The notes under the pieces: generated by a model | Databases searched by the model: none | Told to the model about the DNA's origin: nothing | What the model saw: only the letters and a program-made list of their open reading frames with translations | Made by a program: the position numbers and the translations under genes | In this document: one piece after another, positions 45,497 through 57,143 of the stretch | How positions within the stretch are numbered: position 1 is the first letter of the stretch | Layout of the letters: each line of letters begins with the position of its first letter | Source: Heterotrichella gracilis | Taxonomy: Eukaryota; Sar; Xanthophyceae; Tribonematales; Xanthonemataceae | NCBI GenBank assembly: GCA_032358255.1 | Contig: JAULBX010012874.1 | Span: 1 to 64,000, forward strand | Direction: 5' to 3' | Length of the DNA stretch: 64,000 bases

Positions 45497-48400
45497 TCAT
45501 GGCTCCTTTGTGGGTGCCCCGCCGGGTTTGAGCGTAATCTCTTCCGGCACGCAGCGGTCAGACATGCGGAAGGCAAGCAGCGCAGCCTCAGCCACATCAC
45601 TCCAATCAGTGGCCGAGGCGGATTCAGACGCCTTCCTACATGCGGCAGGTGGGTGTGGTGTTAGCGAGGGACTGGCGTGGGGCGGGGTGTTTGTGCACAC
45701 AGCGGTAATTGTTGTGGAATTTCATCAGATGTGCAAGGCCGCGCTACTGCGCTACCTTGTGCTATGTATCTGCCTCAAGTATCAATTTAGCCTGATCCGC
45801 AATTTGCTCTTATTAAACAAATCTAGTCCTTTGACCGTTTATCGAATTGTTCGGACTTGGGGGCGTGGCTGGCTGGGCACCTTCCTGCAGGGTGGGTGGG
45901 GTGGGTGGGATCGAGATGAGGGTGTGGAAGCCGGCGCATGCCCTTGGATCCACCGAGAATGGCCAATGGTGCCGCACCATACCCACCATGCAAGGTCTGA
46001 TGTGACCATTCCTCCAGGTACCTCCCCACACGCACCTCATCAAAATCTTTCAAGTCGTCCTGTTAGACGAGGCAAGTCACCTGTACCTCTAGGAACACCC
46101 TAGGATACCCTAGCGACTGCAGGAGGAGCAGGCACGTAGACGATAGATTTCGTCTCAGGGAAGTAAATCAGCAATCGCCTACACGCCTGCTCTGCTGCAA
46201 TTGCTAGGGCAGCCTGGGGTTTTCTAGGGGTCCAGGTGCCCTGGGTTGTCCCATACAACGATTTCAAAGGCGTGGATGAGGGGTGTGTAGAGTGCCTTCA
46301 AACAGCTGTTTTTTTAGAATTTGAAAGTGACGGTCTCCACTAAGCAGAGCACAAATCCAGTGCAAGATGAAAACACTAAATAATGACAGGAAGATAACGG
46401 CTCTGCACCACCTCCATGCACCGCACCTTCCCTTCCCCGTTTCATTGATGTGCAAGTTGATTGTCACCACCTTGATGTTCTTGTCCCTCAGGCCCTGCAC
46501 ACACGGAGGGGGGAGTGGCATCAGGCAGAGCTCTAAGTAATTACTTGAGAGTAATCATTTAGAGTAATCACCGCTAACAGGCAGAGAGCTCTGAGCAATC
46601 ACTTGAGCATTCACCGCTTGATGACAAGCATTGCTTACTGACCTTCCATTATAAGGTTAGGGCACACATGCTGGATACCAGTAGGCAAAGTCACCCAGAC
46701 CGTGACCCCTCACACTGTCATACAAACCCTGCCACCCTACACAGGATTTGCAGGCCTTTGAATGATCCTACAACCTATAGGTAGGCTTGCACGTCGTTTT
46801 CAAACAGATACACAGTCAGCCTGACATGACACTTGCATGCACATGAAGCGCTGAGACAGGAATGAACCCTAGAACGGGTTTAACCTCAAAACTTTTAACC
46901 AAGAAGACCCTAAACTGGTATGATGTGCAGCATTGGCTCCTGAGTGAGGCAACAGGAGGTATGGCAACTGGGTTAGACCCAGCAGCCATCACCCAACTGA
47001 ATCTATGGCTTCTGGGTCTAACCCAGTTGCCATAGATTCAGTTGCCATCACCCAGTCACCACAGGTGCACCTCGTACCAGCTGAGGGTTTTTTTGGTTGA
47101 GGGTTTTGAGGCATGCACTTCCGAACCTCCAGGCTGGCACCGGGGGGTAGTCCCTGGGCCATACCTACATGCGCATGCAAAACAGTACTTGGGCGTCCCA
47201 GCAATATCGCAAGACTACGGGTAGTTGGAAACATAAAAAGGTCTCTTTTCACGTCATCTTCTGTAGCATTGCTGAGACTACCGGTTCCTGCATTCTCCCA
47301 CTACAGCAGTTTCGCGCCGCTGCTGATGCTGACAATCGTAAAACTTGCTGCCCCTTTCCACACTTGCTGCCCCTCATTGCTTCCCCTTGGCATCACGAGC
47401 ATACAAAACCCCAAAACCCTAAAACCCTTTAGCCCACCTCATAGCAGCTTTTGCTCCAGCCCCTGAGCCCCCACTTTGCTGCCGCATACGCCGCCTCCCC
47501 TGGGGCCACATCCACCCCAGCGGTTGACCCTATGTTGATGATGTAGCCACCTCCCTGCTCCACCATGCCCTGGGCAAATGCGCGGGTGAGGCGCATTGGG
47601 GCAACCAGGTTGACGGCCACCAGACGGTCCCACTCATCGGGGTTTCCTGCAGGGTATTACTCAGGCTTAGTAACTGTAGCGGTAATTGCAATTATCAGTG
47701 GTTGACCCTATGTTGATGTTGTGGCGCCCCCCCACCCCTGCCTAAGTACTAATGGGTGGACCCTGTCCAATGGGCAAATGCGCGGGTGAGGCGCATAGGG
47801 GCAACCAGGTGGACTGCCACCAAGCGGTCCCACTCATAAGGGTTTCCTGTAGAGTATTGCTTAGGGATAGTAATTGTAGCGATAATTGCAGTTGCCAGGT
47901 CTCGCCAATGCTGTCACACAAAGTGTGTTGTGCTTGTCAAGCATATGTCCTGGGCGCAAGTGCTCATGCCAATGCTATGGCTGAGGTCGCATTCAAAAAG
48001 GGTTTGGCCAGGTTTTTGACAAAGGTATTTGCGTACCGTCTAGCGCAGAGAGGCCTCCCTCCACCTGCCACTTCCCGGCATTATTGACCACCCCCTTGTG
48101 CTTGTCAAATATGTCCTGACATCATTGCTCACCCCGAGACCCTGGCTGAGGTCACTCTTAAAGAGGGTTTGGCAAGGGTTTGAAAAGGGTTTTGGCTGGG
48201 GTTTTGGCTAGGGTTTTCGCGCACCGTCCAGCGCCGAGAGGCCCCCCTCCACCTGCCACTCCCCCGCATTGTTGACCAGCACGTCTACCCTCTTGTGCTT
48301 GTCCAGAATGTCCTGGGCCCATGTGCTCACACCGGGACCCTGGCTGAGATCGCATTCAAAGAGGTCACAGGAGGGGCAGCCAACCGCCTGCAGGCGGCTG

Positions 48401-49305
48401 CTAGCCTGCGTGGTGAGGAGGTGCATAGTTCAGCGCATCTCCTACTAAACCATAGGTTTTCCAGCTATGCAAACTTTCTTCCTGCAGGCGCATATTATAA
48501 GGGTTGTTGGGCAATGATTTCAAAAAATAGTTTTTTCTATCAGTGCCTTGGTTGACGTCACATTCAACAAAGTCAAGGAGGCGACTGCTGGTCTGCAGGG
48601 ATAGGATGGGTCAAATGTCATTTTAGAACCTTCTTTCTACATAAAAAGAGGAATTAAGGGGGAATATATATATAGAAGGTTAAAAATGCCCGGATGACAT
48701 TATTTTGGACTCCAGCCATGGCTGCATTTGCACTCCATGAGGGCGCTACCTGCCACCACCAGCAGCCCCATCCTGCCTACCCATGCCCTTGGTGTGTGTG
48801 CAACCACCGCACACAATCCTTAAGTCCCCATTCAAGCGCCTCCAATTCATACCCTAGCCTAGGGTTTCCCTCACCTCCTTGAGTTCCCACATGTCACGAT
48901 CCACCAGCACCATCCGAGGCCCTCCTGCGTACCCATACCCTAGCCCAGGATTTACAAGTCCCAGGCTTCCCTTCACCGCCCTCAGTCCCACACCCTAGCC
49001 TAGGGTTTCCCTCACCTCCTTGAGTTCGCGCGTGTCACGATCCACCAGCACCAGCCGAGCCCCCTCCTGCGTACCCATACCCTAGCCCAGGGTTTGTAAG
49101 TCCCAGACTTCCCTTCACCGCCCTCAGTCCCACACCCTAGCCTAGGGTTTTCCCTCACCTCCTTGAGTTCGCGCATGTCACGATCCATCAGCACCAGCCT
49201 GGCCCCCTCCTGCGCAAACACCTCAGCTATGGCCGCCCCGATGCCGCGCGCAGACCCCGTCACCACCACACACTTGTCCTTCAGGAAAGGGCTGTCACCA
49301 CCCAT
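45497..49305 (-). CDS. Short-chain dehydrogenase/reductase, six exons, about 239 aa
   Basis: This is a classical SDR NAD(P)-dependent oxidoreductase with unknown substrate. Exons (minus): 49305-49159, 48387-48225, 47646-47438, 46495-46469, 46021-45987, 45635-45497. The first three are secure. The small fourth and fifth exons are inferred from phase and motif, and three residues usual after IKVV may be missed. Motifs in order: the nucleotide fold VVVTGSARGIGAAIAEVFA (TGxxxGxG), LVLMDRD, VDVLVNNAGEW (NNAG), INIGSTAG, and the catalytic YAAAKWGLRGW (YxxxK with the upstream Ser). Then come GLRDKNIKV, PGGMVTSDLAW (the PG motif after the active site) and DWSDVAEAALLAFRM near the end. No transit peptide is evident. 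Echoes of exons 1, 2 and 3 fill the introns. Confidence 0.78.
46961..47044. repeat. Nested inverted repeats in a dehydrogenase intron
   Basis: ATGGCAACTGGGTTAGACCC plus AG (46961-46982) is the exact reverse complement of 47012-47033. CAACTGAATCTATGG (46993-47007) is the reverse complement of 47030-47044. The two pairs interlock, so alternative foldings are possible. Confidence 0.9.
47695..48170 (-). repeat. Echoes of dehydrogenase exons 2 and 3
   Basis: A copy of exon 3's first half lies at about 47695-47850 (GGGCAAATGCGCGGGTGAGG, GGTCCCACTCATAAGGGTTT). Copies of exon 2's 3' half lie at about 47935-47995, 48038-48118 and 48100-48165 (TTGTGCTTGTCAA, ATGTCCTG, CACCTGCCACTTCCCGGCAT). They sit between the two real exons. 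Confidence 0.85.
48868..49080 (-). repeat. Two echoes of dehydrogenase exon 1 end
   Basis: CTCACCTCCTTGAGTTC, followed by GTGTCACGATCCACCAGCAC, occurs at about 48868-48935 and 49011-49078. The real exon end is at 49155-49215. The nearer copy is again better preserved. Confidence 0.93.
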
Positions 49306-49627
49306 GGCGCTGCAAAGGGGGGGAATGCATTTGGAACGGTGATGAGGTGGGGTGGTAAGGAGGAAAAGGGGTCCCCACAGGGAGCGGTCAGCTTCGATAC
49401 TGTGACATAGCAGCGGCATGGCAGGGGTATAAAGGGGTATAATTTTACTGCACTGACATTGCATGAAGGCTTTGAAAGGCTGCTAATGCGTGGGCGGGTG
49501 ATGGCCAATGGCGCAGAAAGAAATACTGCACAGCAGTCCAATATGAGTCATGTTGACAAACCCCTCACAGGTTGTGGATAATATCCCGCAACACTGTGAG
49601 GAATTTTTAGGGGACATGGATGTGACT

Positions 49628-49760
49628 GGCACAGCTTACAGCTGGTTGTATGCATACAATACATTATTCTAAATTACTACGAATTATTCTACAAAGCAGT
49701 TTGCCAATTAGCTGACACATTGCAATGTATTGTATGCATACACCAGCTGTAAGCTGTGCC
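49628..49760. repeat. Long inverted repeat, 37-38 base arms
   Basis: Arms 49628-49665 (starts GGCACAGCTTACAGCTGG) and 49724-49760 (ends CCAGCTGTAAGCTGTGCC) are near-perfect reverse complements around an AT-rich 58-base loop. This fits a small MITE-like element or a foldback transcript. Confidence 0.93.
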
Positions 49761-49868
49761 AATTATTGTGTCCTGTACATGGCATGGCATGCCCTTATCA
49801 GCTGCAGCCTCACATATATCCCAAGAATGATTTCAACCATTAGGTATGGCAAATGCAATACAGTATCT

Positions 49869-50040
49869 CCCACCGCTCCTTTCCTTGTAGCCAGGATGCA
49901 CCGCACCGCAGTGTCAGGCAGTGTTCCCCGTACCTGCTGTAGTGCAGGCAGGGGCAGACCCGGCTGCACCAGCAGGTATAGAGTACACTACCTGAAACTG
50001 CAGTGCGGTGCATCCTGAATACAGTGAAAGGAGCGGTGGG
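49869..50040. ncRNA. Candidate foldback RNA (imperfect hairpin, about 172 nt)
   Basis: The left arm starts CCCACCGCTCCTTTCC and contains GGATGCACCGCACCGCAGTG and TACCTGCTG. The right arm mirrors it with CAGCAGGTA, GCAGTGCGGTGCATCC and GAAAGGAGCGGTGGG. Pairing extends over about 70 bases per arm with bulges and a short loop. The shape resembles a microRNA or hairpin-RNA precursor, but a decayed transposon with inverted ends is equally possible. Which strand, if any, is transcribed is unknown. Confidence 0.4.
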
Positions 50041-50803
50041 TAATCCAGCGCTTACTTGAAGGTTGCACCTGGTGTCCTCAGCAGGCTGAACTTTCACTCA
50101 GTGACTTCGCCACAAACTCCGCTGTACTCTGTACAAGTTGGTCCCTTGCGGTTGCTTCCAGGGCTGTCAAATGAGAGGTAAACAACCAACAGGCTTGAAG
50201 TGCGTTACGAAGCAGTGCTAAACAGGCCCCGTGACCCTTCAAGACTTCGCCTCAACAGCAAAAGCTGCGAGATGCACTGTGAAAAATTTCATTTAATGTG
50301 AACGGGGATAGGGCATGTGGATCCCCATGGGCGTTGGAAACTGGTCTGAATCTTGCATATGCATGCGCGTCAGGTTCCGAGCAGTGAAGGTTACTACCCA
50401 TGCTGCCACATGGCCTACCCACATGGACGCCCAACGCCCTCCCCGACTGGTTGGAGGCCATTTTGCCCCTGCATGCTTTTGTGTCGAGGGGAGGGGGCCG
50501 ATCTCGGTGCGATGGTGCACGCAACTCGCCCTGTCAAGTCGTTTAATATCAGCTGCCCATTCGAAGACGGGGCAAGTTTACCGAACAACAGCACGACACA
50601 ACAACAGCATAGCCCTATCTAGCTGAAGCTTTGAAGTTGGTGGGACGTGTTATTCAGTATGTACTTTAGGAGCACTGACAGGGCAAGCACATTGCACCCA
50701 GGCTGGACAACACCACTGTCTTTCGCCACAACTGGCCTGTACCCAGCTTTACAAAAGCCCTAAGGCTTTTAGTGGTCACTGTTGAACCCAGCAGTGTGAA
50801 AAC

Positions 50804-53800
50804 ATGGAGGCTGACGAGGCTCCCGGCGTGGCAAGGACTGGCGTTATTGCCCCAGCGCCCACTGGCTTGAAGAAAGAGGAGCTGGCGCCAGACCCCAAGG
50901 TTGGCGTTGAGGTAGTTCAGTCAGACCCAACCCTCACGCCAGCCCCAATCACCGGTTTGACCAAGGAAGAGCTTGAGAGCTACCCAAAGACCGCAGTTGC
51001 TGACCCCATCACGCCACCTCCTATCACTGGCTTGCCTAAGGAAGAGCTGGAGACCCAGCCAGTGACTGACAGCCCAACCCCTTCTGATGGCACTCCTGAA
51101 GATGTCAAGGAGGACACTGTCAAGGAGGACATTGTCAAGGAAGAGCCAGAGGTCAAGCCCACAAAACCCAACCTCACCCCACCTAAGCACCACATGAAGG
51201 CACACTCAGGTATGTGGGTTTGCTATGCACCTTATAAGAGAAGGCGCAATAGGATTGCCATGACGCCCTGCTCATGAAACCACGGTCATGTATGTGGACC
51301 CGTATTTTGACAGCCTGCGGCAGTGTGGATTTCTCGTTCTCTGTCACCTGCATAAGGTATGGGTGAGGGGAGCCTTCGGAATCCGGATGGGTATGGGGTT
51401 GCCGCCTCATGTAGAAAATGTTGTTAAATCTGGTGCAGCTGTTCCATGCACAATACATGGTGCTTCTTTCCATATCATTGGCCTTCCTGTCTCACTGCTG
51501 CGTGGTCCGTGAGGGAAATCTTATGAAATTATGATATGCCTCACCTAACAAATTTCCCGCGCCTTTTCTATATGCACAGGCATGGTGCTGCTGTCCATCG
51601 TAGCTGCCTTCCTGTCTGGCCTGGTCCTGAGGGAGGCCTGGATCTACGGCAAGCCCCACCTCACCAAGGTCAGGGGCACCTGCCTGGATTTCTACAGCTC
51701 TGGGGCACCCGTGCGGGCCTACAGCGTGGAAGACCTGTATGATGGCTTGGGCCCCGCTGGTTTTGGCCATGTGACCCTTGCCGGGCACAAGCAACATGGC
51801 GTGCGCCAGATGGAGGTATGGTATTGAATTGTGTTTATAATATTTTAACAGAGTCAGTTTAAACTATTAAATATGATCTGCCCATGAGACCCTTGCCGGG
51901 CACAAGCACCATGGCGTGCGCCAGATGGAGGTATGGTATTAAAGTGGAATTTGTAAATTTTTACAGAATCAGGTTATTTTTGTAATGTATCAATGTGTTT
52001 TGCCTCAGCCGCATGAAAAGACAATCGTGCCTCTGTTGCACTAGTACAGTACTTTGGTTAGCAGTATAAAGGGAAAGGTGCGGGGCATGCACAGCGTGTA
52101 GTCTACATGTCAAGGCTGTGCATGCCTTGACACATATAATGAGTGCATGAGCTGGCCAGCAATTACCGTATAGGGTTTAGAGATTAGGGTTTGTGTCTGT
52201 GCTGCCCAGATAGTACCCGTGCGCCGCACTGCTCACGAGGCCCATGGCATGCCGCATCGCAGCCCAATGGTATTAGCGGCTGGGATTTTGCATTGCCTGC
52301 CTCGTCATGGGAGCAGCACCCACATGCCATAAATAAGTACGGTAGTCCAATCTGAACGCCGTCTGGTGCCTAGAATATGCTTTGATATGCAACATGGCAT
52401 GTCATAAGTGCATGTACAGTCATAAGTGCATGTCATAAGTGCATGTACAGCATGCACCTGCCACATGCCACCTGGGTCCTGCCACTGGCACTGCCACTTT
52501 CCTTCTGTAAAAGCGCTTGATTAGCGCTTGTGCCTTGTAGTGTTGGCCCTCCACTGCATAAGACAAACTCTAATCAGGTGCCGCTACAGAATGAGAGTGG
52601 GAGTGGGAATGGCTGTAGTAGTATCACACATGGGGCCACATGGCATGTGGCTCATTGGTGGTTGGTCACACGTACAGACACAGCCATTACCACAGCCACA
52701 GGCGAGTCCAGCCTGAAGGTGCCGCAGCGCAAGGAAAAGGTATCATATGCAGGGGCGCAAGCGTGCTGGCCAGCCCCCATCCACTTGCATCTTAGGTCTG
52801 TGAGTGAGTTTAGTGCCTCCTCTACGTCTATTGTCTCTCCGAGGGCAGACCAAGGAGCAAAGAGAAAGCACGCTACTCTCTTACAGTTCTGGGATGCAAG
52901 TTAATGAGGTCTGACCAACGCACTTGCACCCCTGCATACTCACTCTTTGCGCTGCAGCGCCTGCATGCAGACTCAGCGGCAAGATTGTAGCCTGCAGCGG
53001 CTTCGCTCAATGTTAGGATGATGACAGCCGTTGCGGAGGTGGTCCACCTCCAGGATGCAGTTGCATTTCCCTTGCCCCAACCCTCTTTGAGGTGTGCTTA
53101 AAGGACATGCACAGGGTCCCCAACTCACCTTCCCAAGTCACAGTTTGGATTTTCACCCCTCCTCCCCTTCCCCTTCCCCCGTAGGTGTGGATGGTGACGC
53201 TTGCCCCTGGTAGCCACACCCCCATCCACCACCACGACTGTGAGGAGGTGGTGCTGGTCACGCAGGTGAGGGGGCCAAACCCTTGCCCGGGGTTTGCATT
53301 GTATGAAAACCTTTGCACAGAATATACCAGTTTGGAGTTGTTTGGCGCAGGGTGGTAATTCCGATTGGACAACTCGTTCCTGCTTTATTAAGGCCATGGT
53401 AGGTATACTGGGGTAAAATGCGGGTTCACTTGTGACTGTGAGGAGATGGCTCATCTCATGCAAGATTATTAGGGGATTTACCTTGCACAGAGTGATTCCC
53501 CACGATTTTGACTCCACAAAAACCATGCTGTTAATGGTACTTCTAGCAGCCTGGGGACATGAAACACAAATAAGGGGAAAACTGCAAGCACATGTACAGG
53601 AAAGTAACTTGGGATTCGTCTTGCACTTTGGGCCATGCTCGTATTAAGGCGCGGCGTAGAGCGCAAGACCGGTTTCCCAGGTGACTTACCTGTACATGTG
53701 CATGCAAGTGCGCCCTGTTGGTGTTTGTGCCGCTGGGCTGCATCAGGTGCTCACGTCTGCCCTAGAATTGATCATATTGGGTTCCCTGGCGCCGGGTACC

Positions 53801-55579
53801 TTGGTCATCAATCTGATCATATGTGGGGCCGTTCTTGCTGGTTTTGGTGCACTGGGGCAACTCGTCTGTGTGCGTGTCATTTTCTCTTTTTTCTTCTGGG
53901 GCCTGGAAGCCATGTGAGTTCGTGTGGCATCGCCTCCCCCAACATTGCTCCAAGCTGCTTCTCCCGTTCCATTTCCCCCCCTGTACGGTATACCTGCATT
54001 ATCTGACATCCAATGCGTGTGCGCATGCATGCTCAGCCTGACAGTGCGTGTTCCCCAATGGGCAATTGGCAGCATGCCTGCCCCCCCTGCCCCAACCATC
54101 ACCCTTGCCACCCCTTTTCACTGTACATACCTTGACATAAAATTTGTTGCGTGCTGACGGTGTGTGCCCTCTTATGTGCTTGCAGGGTACGCTTGTTGGC
54201 CGCTACCGCGGGCGCCACGAGAGCCAGGTGCACCAGGTGGAGGTGGGGGCCAATGGGACGCTGGTGCTGCTGCCCAAGGTCATACACCAGGTGGGCCCAT
54301 AAGGAGCATACTCTTTAGAGTTTAGGGTTAGGGTTTAGGGTTGAATGGAAGGTTGGTGCCGCTGCCCAAGGTCATACACCAGGCGGGTGGGGTTTGAGCG
54401 TGGGTGTTGCATGTCACCTGCTAGGTGTGTTGTGGACATGCTGATGGTAGTCCTGCTAAAAATCATATACCGGGCTGTGGCGGGTTGAGGGTTTAGGGTT
54501 GGAGGAAAGGTACTGGTGCATGTAGCTGATCAGGTATGTTGGGTTGGGTGGCAGGGTGCGCACGTGGTGGGTGGGGTTTGGGAGGGACCGGAGCTTCAAG
54601 GTCATGCACCAGGTGAGACTTTCCCAGTGTACAGATTCCTGCGTCACCAAGCCGAAACTAGAAAAGTACTGCTGTCAGGTCCAGAGCATGCGTCATACCC
54701 ATTGTTAGGCTGTTGTGTACGGCTGCCAACTGGTCTATGAGGCAGCGCTGGTACAGTGCGTAGTGCAAGGGCGCTGCGTCGTGGTACTGGAGACTGCTGT
54801 ACATTACAGCAGTACAATGGGCATGCCGCATGCTTTGGACCTGTCAGCAATTCTTTTCAGTATGCACAGCACCTTTGTAGCACTGGGTGCAGTGGTGGGC
54901 AACAGCCTGCAATGGGCATGCCGTCATTCTCACCTGTAGTACTGTATGGTCACAACTTGGTGAATGGAGGAATCTGTAATTTTCCCACTCCCACCTCCAT
55001 GATATATTTGTAGTGCAGTATATATATAGCCTTGTCAGCATTATGTGTATGGCATCGCTGACCATCATACCTTGCAGGCAGAGGGGTGCATTTGGTTGGC
55101 TTTGCTTCGCATGTGTTAGCATTTTCAGTTAATGACTTTCATTGATATTTGTTTGCGTGCAGCTGGCGAACGAGGGCAAGGGCGATGTGCAGTTCATCAC
55201 CTCCCACAGCATGGCGCCCCTGGTGCAGCACGACTACCCAACCTGGAAAGCCAATGTAGCGATGTGGGCGCCGCTCCCCTGGGAGGTGTGCCCCCCCCGC
55301 CAGTCCCCAGCAAAATTCCTGGGATCTCAAAACGACACTGTGCTGGGTGACAAGGCTGCTGTGAGCGATGAAATCCTTCCCGGACCCCCTGCCAGCGTGG
55401 GGGAGGCCCTGCGCAGTGTGGATGTGCTTGGGGATGTGGTTGGGTCTGCGGCTGGTGGTGATGGGCGTGGGGCTGCTGGTGGTGGTGGTGGTGGGGCGAC
55501 AGGGGTGGGGCATGGGTCAGCGGTGGGTGGTGGGGATCTTGGAGGTGGTGTTGGTGATGCTCCCAGGGGGGAGCTGTAG
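50804..55579 (+). CDS. ABP1-like cupin with N-terminal membrane anchor, five exons, 414 aa
   Basis: Exons: 50804-51209, 51580-51815, 53185-53265, 54186-54290, 55163-55579, all in phase. Residues 1-135 are acidic/Pro-rich with three repeats (TGLKKEELAPDPK, TGLTKEELESYPK, TGLPKEELETQPV). A single hydrophobic segment follows (MVLLSIVAAFLSGLVL, about 137-153). The C-terminal half is a cupin like auxin-binding protein 1: PGSHTPIHHHDCEEVVLVTQ carries the HxH(x3)E metal set (His229, His231, Glu235) and KVIHQLAN the fourth ligand (His275). WKANVAMWAPLPWEV resembles the end of the ABP1 barrel. Plant ABP1 has a cleaved signal peptide and C-terminal KDEL; here the anchor is internal and the tail is Gly-rich. 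Metal binding is likely by motif. Auxin binding is not shown and should not be assumed. Confidence 0.75.
51884..51939 (+). repeat. Echo of cupin exon 2 end
   Basis: ACCCTTGCCGGGCACAAGCA, CATGGCGTGCGCCAGATGGA and GGTATGGTATT copy the exon end and donor at 51771-51825, 68 bases downstream of the real donor. Confidence 0.95.
52380..52455. repeat. Short tandem repeat in cupin intron 2
   Basis: GTCATAAGTGCATGTaca units repeat about three times (CATGTCATAAGTGCATGTAC). No function is evident. Confidence 0.8.
54340..54615 (+). repeat. Echoes of cupin exon 4 end
   Basis: GCTGCCCAAGGTCATACACC recurs at about 54360-54385. Worn forms of the same end are near 54458-54478 and 54597-54616 (CAAGGTCATGCACCAGGTGA). 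A telomere-like tract lies at 54320-54338. Confidence 0.85.
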
Positions 55580-57143
55580 GTGAAGGGCCATAGTGGGGAG
55601 GTCTTAGTGACAGCAACGCGCACGTGCTGGCACTCGGTCCGTGCACAGTTGGTGTGCATGTATACTAGCAGGAATTATTAGTAAGTCCTCTCGTGGAGAG
55701 GAGGATGGAAGAGGAAAGAAAACATATGCAGTTTGCACCCGTGGGCAAGTTTGATGCCAAGTCGTGCACATTAGATACCAACCAATGCAAGAGAAGCATG
55801 GCTTTGGATTGAGTCGCATCAGGCCGTCACAACCCAGTGACCGTTCAAGACTCGGCCTAATGCAGCAAATGAAGTACACAAATCACCGAGGCTGATTTGA
55901 TCAAGCTTGCCATAGCGCAATGTACTTGTGTTCAGGATTTTGGATTTAGGGTAATTGGCACATGTTTAGGTTTTAGGGGGTGTGCTCTTGTACATACATG
56001 TATGGGGTGTGCTTGGATAATCGAGCAATTGCTGCTGCCTCGTTGTGAGGGTGTAGGCAAATGGATGCAGTGCGGACCACGCAAATATTGTCACCGATCA
56101 AATGCATGCGATACTAACGTTATTGGTGTAAAATTTGGCGGGTTTAATGTGGTGCCACAAGGCCAGCTAATGTGGCACAGCCTGTTACAGTAGATAATTT
56201 TTTGTGTAACAAGGTGCAACTTTTGGCATGACAAGCACTATGGTGAATGTATTGTAACCCACTGCAGAACCATTTGCTCCAACTGGCCTTTCTTGATGAT
56301 GGAGAAGATGTTACAAATGCTCAAGAGGCGTTGGAAGGGGGCGGGTGTCGCTGTGATCTGGTGTCGCTGTGATCTGGTGCCACCAGTGATAGTCACCAAA
56401 TTAAATTTAGGGCAACTGGCAACTCGTACGTAATTTCCTTACAACATAACTCCCAGTGTTTGCCTATCAGCGGACCAACTCAACCTGATGGACATGTTGC
56501 CACAGGAGTCTAGTACTTGTCTGAGGGTCCCCATTATTGCCCAACATGTTGCCACAGGCCTGCAGGCATGCTGATCTTGGCAAAAGCCCTGCTGAGGGTT
56601 GTTAGGGTGTGGTGAACGGATTGGTATGTGTCAACCCACGTCTTTGTAAAGTGTATGTCATGGTACACGCCACAGCAACGGCTATATGTTCACTTTACTG
56701 ACGGTATTCAAGCTGCAGCAATTCATTCGGGTCGCGTCCGCAGTGGTTATGCACCAGCGTCAGGTGGGTGGCATATGCATGCATGCATGGCCATTCGATA
56801 TTGACAAAGTGGGGTCCTGCCCCCGCCTGTGGATACTTGCAACGTATCATGTATGGAAAGTCAGTTGCACTCGTTCGGCAAACCGTTTCTAACGTTCACA
56901 GGACGTCCTGACGTTTCCGTTGTCCTGACATTCTATAGTATACCAACCTCCAGAGTGGTGTTTTCAAAAGGTTCGGCCAGGTGCGGTCACTTACAGCACC
57001 AAAGTCTGCTAGTGACTGAAAATGGGTTTTCATCACCGTGGGCTGTGCACAGGTTGCCAACTGCTGGTGACGAGCATATGCATGCATGCTTGCTGGCTCA
57101 TAGCTGGCCAACCCACCTGCAGGTATCACACACCAAACCAGCT
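55580..57143. other. Intergenic region
   Basis: No exon was recognised between the cupin and F-box genes. TGTAA motifs near 56205 and 56250 might end the cupin transcript. ACATGTTGCCACAGG occurs twice near 56495 and 56545. Confidence 0.4.

Larger units (their letters stand above)
49306..50803. other. Divergent intergenic region with two hairpins
   Basis: It separates the dehydrogenase (-) from the cupin gene (+). Apart from the two inverted repeats listed separately, I see no exon that I can support. Confidence 0.4.

Noticed and set aside
49012-49464. Separate gene upstream of dehydrogenase exon 1
   Set aside because: The frame is the first SDR exon plus its flanks; the ATG at 49305 starts the nucleotide-binding fold.
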